64,000 nt of DNA from contig NC_021684.1 in assembly GCF_000247815.1 (NCBI RefSeq), positions 14,012,558 to 14,076,557 on the forward strand, in the 5' to 3' direction. How positions within the stretch are numbered: the first letter of the stretch is position 1; the number at the start of each line of letters is the position of its first letter. This document shows, piece after piece, positions 40,971 to 53,150 of this stretch. The position numbers and the translations under genes were made by a program. Under the pieces are notes generated by a model, which searched no databases, was not told the origin of the DNA, and saw only the letters and a program-made list of their open reading frames with translations. The stretch comes from Ficedula albicollis (Eukaryota; Chordata; Aves; Passeriformes; Muscicapidae).

Positions 40971-41880
40971 AAGTATCAGCTGTTATCAGAGACAGGATTC
41001 TTGTATGGGTGAATCTCTGATCTCAACCAGCGTGGTAGCTGCAGGCCAGTTAAACCAGAGATGTGCAGCAATGGCAATAGAACTTGACATTTTGGATTTC
41101 AGAAACCTGATTTCCTCTGTGAGCACAGGCAGGAAAAAGATACAAAGAACTGAATAAAAAGAGAGAGAGAGAGATTAAATTCAAGGTGGGTTTTTTGGGT
41201 TGTTTAAGAATTTGAAGAAGAAAAAGATGTAAGAAAACTTTTGTTCTGAAGTCTGAACCCTTCCACAAAATGAGAAAACTTTTGGTCACTTTTCTAATGG
41301 CCTTGCCAAGATTCTGAAACAGTTGTACTGAAGTATAAGAGAACTGTGTGTGAATGTAAGGTTAGAAGAAGGAAAGCATTTGGAAGGAAAATAAAGCTAT
41401 ATCCCATGCAGGTCTGAACTGACGTCTCTGCAAGTGGTACTTGTTTGAATATGATTTTTAAAGAAACAGGAGATCCCTCTCCCCATACTGCTGGAGAAAA
41501 CAAGATTACAGATGCATGGAGCATTTCCCCTCCAGCCTCCATAGGAGGAGGCACATCCTATGCCTGTGGGTTTTGTGCTGTTGAAGAACACAGTACATTT
41601 GCAGGATGTGCTATCAAAGAGGCTGCATGGCCGGATCTATACAGCCACACCACCTCAGATTAAAGGGGCGCTGCCAGGGCTGAGGTTAAGGATTGATCTG
41701 CTTTGACACAAAATCCCAAAAGGAAGCGTTCTAACCTTTATTATCCTTTCTGTCTGTTTGCTTTCTTCAAACTGATTGCAGCTGTCACCAGAAATAAAAC
41801 CAAAGTAAACAAAATAAAACTCTTTACCTCTCATGGTTAGGTAGCAATAAATAAAACATTATTTAAGTCCAGAACAAGAT

Positions 41881-42036
41881 TTTCTTATGTTCTTGTACTT
41901 AAATGGTGGTAGTATTTTAATTATATTTTTTTCAATGGTGCCCATGGTTGGAGAAATTGATTTCTTATGTTCTTGTACTTAAATGGTGGTAGCATTTTAA
42001 TTATATTTTTTTCAATGGTGCCTATGGTTGGAGAAA
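41881..42036. repeat. Direct tandem duplication, 80-bp unit
   Basis: Copy 1 is 41881-41960 and copy 2 is 41961-42036, both starting TTTCTTATGTTCTTG, with two mismatches. Confidence 0.93.
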
Positions 42037-43884
42037 CCTGGATAAATTGAAAAGATGCAAGAATGTGTCTCACAACGAGCTCTGTATTTTTAGTGTTTCT
42101 TTTTGGTTTGTCAGATGTCAGACAGAACCTACAAAGTGGGTAATTGGGTCCACTGTCCTATGATTATTATTTATACAGGATCCAAAGTGTACAGAGCACC
42201 CTTTGGGCTTATAAAAGTTCATGCTTCAAAGAGCTTGCAGCCTTCAGGGTAATGGTGTTATGTCCAGCAACATCTGAGCTGTATATATTTCAAAGCTGCT
42301 TTTGCTGCTTTGATAATTTCATTGCATTTCTTGCCCTAGATGATCATTGCAAGTTCTGGAGTACTGTGATGAGGAGAGGATTTTCAATTTCCATTTACAA
42401 CACCAAACCATTTTGTCTCTAGAGAAGTGCATGAGAATGTGTCATGAACACAGCAGAGTAGTTCACAGGGCAAATAAACAGAAAACAGAAAAGTGGTTTA
42501 TTGTGGTTTATCTCACTGCAGTTGGCTGAGAAGACAATGAGATTTCCAAGATTCCTAATTAGTTATGGGGAGGAAGGACAAGATGAGAGCCGCTTGTGCT
42601 TGTGAAACTTGGGCAGTGGATTCCAGTTTTCTTGTCAAGATATTAAAATTTGTGATATTTTTACAGCACATTTTTGGACGTGCTGTGGTCAATGATGTCC
42701 TCGTAGAAACAGCTCCAAGCTGCTTCTGCCCTTCACAGATCAGTGTGTTCCCTGCTGGGCACAGGGTCCTTTCTCAGGGTTTTCTTCTTTTGTCTCCACT
42801 CCTTCCCAAAGACATTAATACACATCCATAATGTGATTAAACTTTGTTTTTCCTCATGGCATTGAGGTCATCAGCAGTTAGTAAGATACAGAACAGCTCT
42901 TCTACATTTGAGGTGTTGCCCATTAGGAGCTGTCCATCCAGAAATTATCCACACTGCTCAGGTTCTGAAGCTGACTGGTGGGGGAAAAAAAAGGAAGAAT
43001 GTACCCCCTGATACATGGCAGTACTTATCTCCCAAAAGTAAATTGACAAGTATCTTAAATAATGGAACATGTTCACAGAAATTGTGAGTTATTCCTACAA
43101 TACCTGCGAAGAGGCGAAAGGTTAAAAAAAAATTGCATTAGTGGTGTTAAATTCCTTGGCTATGTGTGACTGAAATGATGGGTTTAATTTGGAAGTCATG
43201 GAGCTCAACAGGGTTAATCCTTCCTGCTGCCTTTCCCTCCTCTCTCTGTGCAGGATCTCACTGTTGTGGAGGACATGGGCAATTTCTGAATGATAGAAGG
43301 AATGTTGCAGGTTTTGGTCTGGCAGGGCAGGCAATTACACTGTCAAAAATTGATGATTTTTTTTTCTAGATCCTCTCACAGAGCTCTTTTTACCTTTCCT
43401 TTGTCCCAGTAACACTAAATTAAATAAATTTTATATATGAATAGCAATGAGATGCCAAGGCCCAGCTCCATTAGGGCTGAAAGGGATCCAGCTTCACTGA
43501 CTGCACTGGCAGCACCAGATTTATGGCCGTGTTGTTGAGGGATGAACTGGTCTGAGATGACTTCTGTTTATCACAGCAGTTCTCCCCTATGAAAACAGGA
43601 ATAGATGGAGAAAAATCAGCTCTGTGTTTTTAGCCTTTGCAGGGCTGATAATGTGGTTAACACTTTAAAGAATGCAGAGGACACTTTTTTTTTTATTTAC
43701 CTTCCTCACTTTATTTTGTGACACCATGTACCTTTGGCATTTGTTGAAGATCCATTGTAAATATGAGAACTAAGCCGCTTGTTAGGTAACATCTTTTTAT
43801 TTTTTTCTTGTTAGAAGATTAAACTGAAACTGTTCTGCCTAATGCCAGAGTAGATGTAACCAATCCTGTATCCTTTGCATGTAG

Positions 43885-43951
43885 GTCAGTCAGAGGGACA
43901 ATTCAGCACTGGATCCCATTATCCATGGGTTGAAGGGCGTTGTACATCATG
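43885..43951 (+). CDS. PTPRG: PTPRG exon, CA-like domain (22 codons + 1 nt)
   Basis: This short 67-nt exon encodes VSQRDNSALDP followed by IIHGLKGVVHH, plus the first G of a Glu codon completed by the next exon. The acceptor is a pyrimidine-rich stretch ending TTTGCATGTAG. The donor is G|GTAAGT, so the exon enters in phase 0 and leaves in phase 1. The peptide matches the part of the PTPRG CA-like domain directly after the AMAVFFQ strand, where the polypeptide loops before the EKETFLDP segment. As I recall, human has Pro where this protein has Gln at the third residue. It is too short to be found as an open frame by itself. Identification rests on the peptide match, the splice signals and the phase fit with both neighbours. 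Confidence 0.94.
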
Positions 43952-46900
43952 GTAAGTAGCTGCTTAAACTTTCTATTTGTTGGGAAGGGGAGAGGGGCAG
44001 AAGTGTTGTCCTTAAGGGATCAGGTCACCCCTGGAAGGACACAGTGAGCCCACACATTCCTCATTCACTGATGTTTAAGGGCATCACAGCCATTATTTGA
44101 TTGGTAAAGATCAGAGTCATTTGTTACCTGAGAATGGTTTGGGGTGAACAGTAAACAATTTGTTTCTTTTCAGTCAGTGCTCCAGAATGCATAAGTTATC
44201 AATCACAACCTGCTGCAATCTATCATTCATATTAGAACTTCGAAGGCAGCCTGGATACTTCACTCTGTTATTTATCTTCTGTTTGCTCTAAAAATACACC
44301 TCTCTGAAATTTCTATTTGTTAATAAATTGTCTTTCAAATTTAGGGAACTGATAATGAAACAAAAAATTAACTATCTATGAAAATTAATTAAACTTTGCA
44401 GCAGATGAACATCTTTCTAATGCTGACATAAATACGATCATTCAGCTGTTCTGATGCATATACCTATTATCCTTGAACTTATAGCAGGTAGTAAAATAAA
44501 TATTAATATATTTTATACTTTTATAACCAATTTTTTACTTGGGAATTTTCCTGAAGCCTTACCACGGGTAATGCATCATCAGCAGTGACATCAAGATGCT
44601 CCGGTTCCCAAAGTACTCTTGTCAGGTTTTAAAATAATGATTTGTAAAGTTTTAATAATCTCATTGTAATTCAAAAGGCATCTGCTGGAATGGTGCTCAG
44701 TACAATAATAAATCTCTGTTCCATCTATAGTGCTGTGATAAAACATCTTTGCACCTTTTCTGAGGATTGTCTTTAGACATTACCTAGTGCTGTAGAGCTT
44801 AACAGACACTTTTTTTCTCTTGACTGCAAACCTAAAACTAGTTGACAGTGTTAGATTAAAACAAATAGGATCTTGGATTAATTGTTCTCCTTTCAGAATA
44901 ATTTAACTTTGCAACTGGGAAGGCCAAAAAATCCAAACACAGTGAAAAATGGGTTAAATGATAACATGCCATAAAGTGCTTCATTGAAAGAATTTCCCTT
45001 AGCTTTACTGCTTATAAATTGCAATGTTCTGCCATGAAATAAAAACAACACTCTGAGCTGAAAAACTGGTGTGGCTTTCCACAAAAATAGAAGTTATTAC
45101 CTTGCTGCCTCTGGATAACAAAACAGGCCAGCAAAAGCAAAGCTGGGATGCGTTAGGCTGTGAGGTTTTTTTTCAATGTCTGTGCAATTTGACACTGCAG
45201 CCAAGCTGCCATTTAACAGGACTGGGATCCCTTTTTAGTTTTGTTCTTTACCTGCTTTCTATTCCAAAACTCCCAACCCCCTGCAAGCACACAGTGTTTT
45301 AGCCACCTCCTCAGGTTTTCCTGCTCCCTGTCTCACTCCTTGCAGACAAAACAGCCACTTATGGATAATCACACCAGTGTCTCCTAAGAGGATTATTCCA
45401 TTCCCAAAATTAATTGTTTGGGTAGGATGTGACTCGGTCCCGAGGCTGTGATTCCCTGACCACATAATGATCAGTCCATCTCTGTGCTATCTTACCCACA
45501 GCAAAATCTGGGTGGATAAAAGGCGTTTATTTTTGTTTTGCACACAATGCACAGAAGTCTGCTAGTGTTTCAAGTGAAGGAAATCACTTGATATATTTCA
45601 ATAGCTTGTTTCCTTTTCAAAACAATAAGGAAGAAAGAGGAAAATCATGCTTTCCTTCCTGTTTCAAAGGCCCTGATTAAAGACCTTTTCTAAGGCTCTT
45701 TTGGTGGTTAGAGTAAAGGAATTTCCTCCTGCAAAGCAGTTGTTGAAAGAGATCATTCTCTTTAACTTAAATATTGATAGAACGCTTCAGTGAAGAATTC
45801 TCATATCACATCTCTCTTTTAATGCTATTATACAGAATAATAGTAAAGATGTGAGGGTTTTATTCCAGATTCTCACATTTCTTTTCTTGATGTGATTTAC
45901 TTATATCTTACACAAGCACAGTTTTGTGAATTTATCTGAAAAGCTTCTTCCTGCCTTCCATTTCTCTGCATTTAACTGGGACCCTAAGGCAAGATGGACT
46001 TTTTGGCTGAAATACAGTGGAAAACTCTTGTGGCTTTTGAATAGAGTGGTTGGATCAAGTAGGAATCCAACAAAAGAAGGCAAAATTGAAACCTTAAGTT
46101 TCTTTGCATTTTATAACATTTCCATTACTGTGTTGGTTTTAGGTGGTTGTCACAATACAGAGGCACATACATATAATGTAAAAATTAAGAATGCATACAA
46201 ACATTGAGGTTTTTTTGTCCCTCTCCCTCCATCTGGCAGAACATGTTTCCTGGGCTGTGCTGAACATTGACTCCTTCCTCACACTCATTCAGTTTTCAGC
46301 ATGGGAATGGCACAGCCACACAAACCTCATCATCCTCATTTTGTCATTTCCTGGAAGGCCTGATCCTGTATGGGGACCCCACTCTGCACCCCACTGTACA
46401 GGGCTCATTGGCTGTGCCCATAGTGGGGACAGATCTGGTAACACTCGGCTGGATAGAGAGATGGTACTCATGAATGATGAGCTAAGTGTTTTTAGAATTT
46501 TTTTTTAATATCCTTTTTCTTTTTTTCGGTGAAGTTCTTATATTCTTACATTGCCCTTCCAGGGGTATGCAAACATTTCCAAAGTCAGAAGTACTTTCTG
46601 TAGAAGCGAAAGCAATTTTTGCTTGATATTTCATCAGGGATTTGAATTACTTACTAATTTGATGGAACATAAATAATTGTGCCCTTCACAGTGTCACCAG
46701 CTTAGTAACAATGATAGAGAAACATACACATAAAAATCAATACGGGCTTAGTTGCTACTTAGTTGATTTTGTTTCCTCATCTCCAGGCATAATTTTGTAG
46801 AATCTTAATGGCCACATTAAACTTAATTTTAGATGAGCAACCATATAGAGTTTCTTAGCTGGAAGGGAAACCATGGTATACCAAACTGCCAAATGATGTC

Positions 46901-49900
46901 TGGATCAATGATAATGCTTTGGGGTTTGCCCCATGCTCTTCCTGCTGAACAGGATGTCCCCACACCTCTCCCCAGCTCCTGCATCTGCCCTCGAAGAGCA
47001 GCACAGGAACACCAAGGAGGCTCTTACAGGGGCTGTCGAATGCTTGTTGCTGATTTTAAAATTGCTTTTGGTTTTGTGCTCTGCCAAGGATTTGTCACAC
47101 CTCCTGCCAGCCAGGTGCCTGCTCTTCTCACTCCTGCTTTCCCTGCCCCAGGGCACGTGGAGAGGTGCCTGCCACTGAGCCCAGCCAGGACTGACAGCTG
47201 GGAGTGGGCAGCCCTCCCTGGAGAAGGGCTGGGGTACAAGCAGGTGGGATTTGGATTTTCTGATGCTGACTTGCCAGTGTCTTTCAGCTCTGATTGCTGA
47301 GGGTCTTTTTTAGCTCCTCTACAAATGCTCTTCTCATCCTGAAAGCTGGTGGGAAGGGTTTTCAGAGTGCTGATGCTGGTAGGACAGATGGTGCATGTTA
47401 TTCATTGAAGTTGGTTCTTAGGTCAAAAAGTCACTGGTGCCTGGCTGTGATTGCACCACACATGGGGCAGTCTTGGTGCTGCACCTCTGATTCCTCTGCC
47501 TGTTTGCTGCTGTGCTCAGCTGGATGCCCTGCCCTGAGCCCCTCTCTGCTCCTCGTCCTTCTTTGTGGTGCTGAGGATAGAAGGCAGGAAGGAGCTGCAT
47601 TGTGCAGGGGCTGAGGAGGCTGGTGGGCTCAGAGGGAATGATTGTGCCCTTGTGGGAACAGGGTATGTGAAATACCAGGTTATGTGTTATACAGTTGATT
47701 TGCATTAAAATGGTTATGAAAGCTTTTGCCTGCCACACGTTCCAGCAAGGTCTCAGAGGAGCACCTGGCAGGATGGAGCTATTGCACAGAAACATTGCTT
47801 TTCCCACCTTTGCTGTCTTTGCTTTGCCCTTTTTGGTACTGTTTTGTGTGTAAGCCTCTTAGAGAAGCCTTTTCCTTGTTTTTACCAGCTGCCTGGAAGG
47901 CATTAAAATGAGCCTTGTTCCCTGATGTGAGTCCTGGGGCAGCACCCAGTGCTGGAAGCTGTGTGACATTCACCTTTTCCCAGCCCGGCACAGGTGTTCT
48001 GCACAGGACCCCAATCCTGTTTCACTGTGCAGGCAAAGTGCTGTCAGAGGGACCAGCAGCCCACACTACCCCAGGCCCCTGCAAAAGATTTCAGGGTGAT
48101 GGAAACCATGTTTTTGTCACTCTGTCCTGTTCTCTGTGGCTGTCATCAAGAATCTACACTGATCAGCAGAAAATTATTATTGGAGCACAAATAAATTACC
48201 ACAGCAGAAAAGGTTCAATGTCACAAAAACGGGGCTCTTATTCCCTTCCTTGTCAAAAGTGAGCTCTGAAAATCAAAGTGCTACCAGATCAAAAGCTTAG
48301 GTACAAAGTGAATCAATGTCATCTGTTGCTTGTTTGTGAACATGAGGTGGGGTGAGGGGAGGAGAGGAACCTTTGTTTATTTAAAAGGGAGGTTGGAAAA
48401 AAGTCTTAAAAAGCTGTAACTGGAACCCAGCATGGAGCAGAGTGTAGCCTTGGATTTCCCTTGAGATGGGCCAGGAGTGGTCAGGCAAGTGATCACTAAA
48501 ATTTCTGGTCTTGCTGGGGAGAACTTACCAAAATACAGTGGAAACAACTGCTTTAATAATGAAAAAGGATAGAGAATAAATATGTTGCACATCTCTCCAG
48601 TTGTCCTAGGCGAAAAATCAGTGAATAACCTGTTAAAACAAATCAGCACTAAAAAAGAAGCAATCTAGGCAGTGTTGTTACCCTGTGGATCTATCACTCC
48701 AGAAGGCATAATAACAAGAAAACACCATTAGCACCATGACACGTTTTTTTCTTTTGTTTTGAACTTCAACCATAACACCGCCTGACAAGCTGTTTGCCTT
48801 CTACACCAAATATCATGGGCTGTAGAGAACAGGGGTGGGGGAGAGGGGTGAAGGTGAGATGTGGTACCGTGGGACCTCATCTTTGAAAGCAAAACTTTGA
48901 AGAAAGCAGCAGCTCAATTTGGAACAAGGAAGGGCCATCAAAGGGAGAGCAGCACCGTTAAGCTGAGAAGGAAATGTGGAGGAGCATTTCTTTTTCCTCA
49001 GGGATGAGCTGGATATATTCTTTTGTTTTCTGATCTGTTCTTGTGTTCACAGTCAGAGTAGTCCTGTGAAAGGGGCCAGGACACGATTGCTGTGGAGCAA
49101 AGGGGGGAAGGAGGGGAGTGGGAAATGGAGATGAGAGCAGAGGTGATAAGTTCACACCTTTATATAGGGCAGCTCTGTGAATAGCTGCAGGGGTCTGTAT
49201 CATTGAAAGCAATAAATGGTGGAAGTGTTGGAAATCTCTGGTCCTTCACCTGTCTGCTCTGCAGAAAGCAGTGCTGGTCACAGCTGAGTAAAGACCAGCA
49301 AGCTGACAGAGAATTAATAGATTCCACAGAAAAACTAATTAAAAAAAAAAAAGATTGCGCTTGTATAGCTAAGAATTAAAACCACTGCTGAATGTGAACA
49401 AATCATCTTCAGGGAGTAGAAGTTGGGAGCTATGCTGGTGGGTTTTAGAGATGTTCACTAAGAAATGAGGGATAGAAAAGTCTGAGAACATGGGGGCTTG
49501 CTCTGGAGCAGATGTGAACAATCCATGCTCCTCTGGGCACTCAGAGTCCAGCTTTTTCCAGGGATCCTCCTCTCCTCTAAACTTTGTCATAGTTTCTTTT
49601 TCCTCCTATTGCTGGTGCATACTCTGTATTTCTTGTCTGTCCAGCCTCATGTACCTCTGCCTCAGGTTACGTTTTATGAAACTGGAGAAGTCTCATCCCA
49701 GTCTAGAATGCCAACAGCTGCTTTGCATCAGCACTGCATAAGCATGAAAGGTTCAGAATAACATTTTCCTTCTTTAAAGAGTTAAGACCTCTTCCTGAAG
49801 CTAAACCTTTTCCTCCTAAGCTGTTTTCAGAAAAAGAGTGAAAAAAATTAAGCCTGAGACCAACACGTGGCATAGAAATTATTTTTGTGAATAAGAGACT

Positions 49901-50998
49901 TGCCTTTTTTATTTCTTCCTACTGGCTTTTTGTACTTCAAGATTAAATTAGTCTGCAGGACTGTTATTATCTCACTCCCCTCCTCCCTGCCATGCTGTGC
50001 TTGCTGTGTCCTTACAGCTCCTTACATTGCTCAGCAGAGGCTCTTTAAAAAAAAAAATTAAATAAAAGTGAGAAACATAATTGCACAATAAATGACAAGA
50101 ATTACCCTGAGTACAGAGGACTGTCAGATACTGCCCTTCCTGCAGGATTTACACAGCAAGCACTCATCTGATGATCTTTTCAGTTAAAGTAAAATATAAT
50201 ATTTGTAGTCTCATCTTTAAAATCACCTCCATGAGTGTGGTCCTTGGCTGTGCTTTGCTGCCTGCTTTACCTGGGAAGTTCTGGCTCTGTGGGTATGCAA
50301 CATGGTGTCCTTTTGATTATTTTTGTGTGTTTGCTTTTTAAAAGTTTGAATGCAGAAGCTTTAGAATGTCTTGGCTCATTGTGAAAATGAAATTGGCAAT
50401 AACATTGTTTAACAAATCTGGGAGACTATCAAAGCTCTTCAATGTTGGTATTGCAGATTTCAGTTATTCAAAGTGTAGCTGGGTACCTATCAGGCACTGC
50501 ACATACGTTAATTTTGGAAATAAGCTCATTTTAAGATATTGTTTTCAATGCAGCCAAGTTCCTGTTTTTTTACAGAAAATCATGATGAAAGTCCCAAAGC
50601 ATTCCATGAGATATAAATGGACTTGGCACATAGTTATTTTCTTGTGATGTCCAATCCAAGTTCCTGTTAGATTTAAAAGAGTTTTGATCACAGATAGTTA
50701 TGTGTTGTTTACCTGCATATCTCAAGAAGCCTCTTACTCCAGTGATTTGGTTAAAATTCAGGTCTGTCTTTAACCAGTGATTTACAGACTGTATTTTTAG
50801 CAAGTCAGTCCTTGAAGGCAAAATGTTCAACTGGTGGCTCTTTCAATATAATGTTTGTTGGCACCAGCTTGTGAAACCTGCAGTAGTTGGTGGAGATCCA
50901 CTGCAGGTATCTGGTTTAAGATCTGATTTTTTTTCCTCTGTTCAGTAAATTATTGTGCACAATTTAGTATTAGTTCAGACCTAGTGGTGATGACTTGA

Positions 50999-53012
50999 CA
51001 AAGAGTGTAGATAGGTCAGGCTTTTAAAGCATGTCTGCAGTTGCCCTGCCTTTGGGTCAGGTTCAACAGAAAATGGCTCTTTGTCCCATGCAGAATGCTG
51101 GGGAGATTTCTCAGCCCAAACAAAGAATATGCTGGGTGTGACTTTTCACAGACCAAGAGGCAGATGTGAATGTTGTATCAGAAGGTCAAATATGTTACCA
51201 TCTGGCTCAGTTAATTGTTTTTTGTGAATGTAAGAGCTGAAATACAATATTGTCCTTTCATACTGTGGAACAGTTAGTATTTTGAATGCCACATTCATTG
51301 TCTAATGGTTAACAATGAATCTGTGGTGCTTGCTATTTTCTCCTTTGAGTGAACATGTGTTTCTGAGCATTGGTGCTATAAACAAAGCATTGCTGTGGAT
51401 AAAACTGCATTAGTGGGGCCATGTTTTGGATACTGCTCTGGGCTGCATCACCTGGAGCACTGGTGGCAGCAGTTATTATGTTATTCTTTCCCAGGGAAAT
51501 GCTCTGTATTTCGAGGGCCTGTCCTTAGGGTCAGGATCTCTGGGGCTCTGCTTTCCTGGTTGTTTATATTTCTGTTTGGGTGCTCAGGTGCTGAGATGGG
51601 AGGAGGACGAGGAGCAGCAGCAGAGAGCATTGCAGGGCTCTGGTTTATGGGCGAGGAGGTGGCTCATGGGTCAGTTTTGCAGCTTTGATTGCAGTGATTC
51701 ACAGGTGTTTGCAGGTGAACACATTTGCTTTGCTGTCTTTTATTGCTTTTGTCTGCCAGTTATTTTCTAGTACCTGTCAGCAAATGCTGTCTCATCAATC
51801 ATGTAGTTTCCAGCCTTTTCCACTTTCTTCCTCCTGGAAACTTCTCACTCCACTCAGTTCCAGCCTCCCGGACACCATGCCCATCCCAGGCACTGTAAAT
51901 GGGAAACAGGAGCGGGTAATAAAGGACAGTGAAGAAAGGTTTGTTATTATTTCCAACCTTGTTCTTTTTCATTTAGTAGGAACTAAATATACGTACACAC
52001 ACATGCAAAGAGTGTAGATAGGTCAGGCTTTTAAAGCATGTCTGCAGTTGCCCTGCCTTTAGGTCAGGTTCAACAGAAAATGGCCCTTTGTCCCATGCAG
52101 AATGCTGGGGAGATTTCTCAGCCCAAACAAAGAATATGCTGGGTGTGACTTTTCACAGACCAAGAGGCAGATGTGAATGTTGTATCAGAAGGTCAAATAT
52201 GTTACCATCTGGCTCAGTTAATTGTTTTTTGTGAATGTAAGAGCTGAAATACAATATTGTCCTTTCATACTGTGGAACAGTTAGTATTTTGAATGCCACA
52301 TTCATTGTCTAATGGTTAACAATGAATCTGTGGTGCTTGCTATTTTCTCCTTTGAGTGAACATGTGTTTCTGAGCATTGGTGCTATAAACAAAGCATTGC
52401 TGTGGATAAAACTGCATTAGTGGGGCCATGTTTTGGATACTGCTCTGGGCTGCATCACCTGGAGCACTGGTGGCAGCAGTTATTATGTTATTCTTTCCCA
52501 GGGGAATGCTCTGTATTTCGAGGGCCTGTCCTTAGGGTCAGGATCTCTGGGGCTCTGCTTTCCTGGTTGTTTATATTTCTGTTTGGGTGCTCAGGTGCTG
52601 AGATGGGAGGAGGACGAGGAGCAGCAGCAGAGAGCATTGCAGGGCTCTGGTTTATGGGCGAGGAGGTGGCTCATGGGTCAGTTTTGCAGCTTTGATTGCA
52701 GTGATTCACAGGTGTTTGCAGGTGAACACATTTGCTTTGCTGTCTTTTATTGCTTTTGTCTGCCAGTTATTTCCTAGTACCTGTCAGCAAATGCTGTCTC
52801 ATCAATCATGTAGTTTCCAGCCTTTTCCACTTTCTTCCTCCTGGAAACTTCTCACTCCACTCAGTTCCAGCCTCCCGGACACCATGCCCATCCCAGGCAC
52901 TGTAAATGGGAAACAGGAGCGGGTAATAAAGGACAGTGAAGAAAGGTTTGTTATTATTTCCAACCTTGTTCTTTTTCATTTAGTAGGAACTAAATATACG
53001 TACACACACATG
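50999..53012. repeat. Direct tandem duplication, 1007-bp unit
   Basis: Copy 1 is 50999-52005 and copy 2 is 52006-53012, head to tail at a constant offset of 1007. About four substitutions were noticed (for example GGGTCA versus AGGTCA near 51056, and TTTTCTAG versus TTTCCTAG), so identity is roughly 99.6 percent. The 97-, 114- and 110-codon open frames occur in both copies only because of the duplication. Copy 2 ends in a TG/TA microsatellite. Confidence 0.97.
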
Positions 53013-53020
53013 CATGTGTG

Positions 53021-53075
<55 letters not shown>

Positions 53076-53102
53076 GTATATATATATGTATATATATATG
53101 TG

Positions 53103-53138
<36 letters not shown>

Positions 53139-53150
53139 AAATATATTTCT
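53001..53150. repeat. TA/TG compound microsatellite
   Basis: About 150 bases of alternating (TA)n, (TG)n and TATG units immediately follow the 1007-bp duplication. The tract is likely length-polymorphic. The 179-codon open frame through it translates as a low-complexity Tyr/Ile/Val run and is not a gene. Confidence 0.97.

Larger units (their letters stand above)
17961..43884 (+). other. PTPRG: Intron of about 25.9 kb
   Basis: This is noncoding sequence between the 96-nt and 67-nt exons. It contains nested duplications at 20125-20454, the 801-bp duplication with an N at 33216-35114, and an 80-bp duplication at 41881. It also has a 14-bp hairpin at 30053-30091 and poly-T, poly-A and pyrimidine tracts. 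GC-richer patches lie at about 24740-25400, 31190-31700 and 32640-33000. They yield several overlapping open frames on both strands, which is expected where stop codons are rarer. I recognised no gene or mobile element. Confidence 0.85.
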
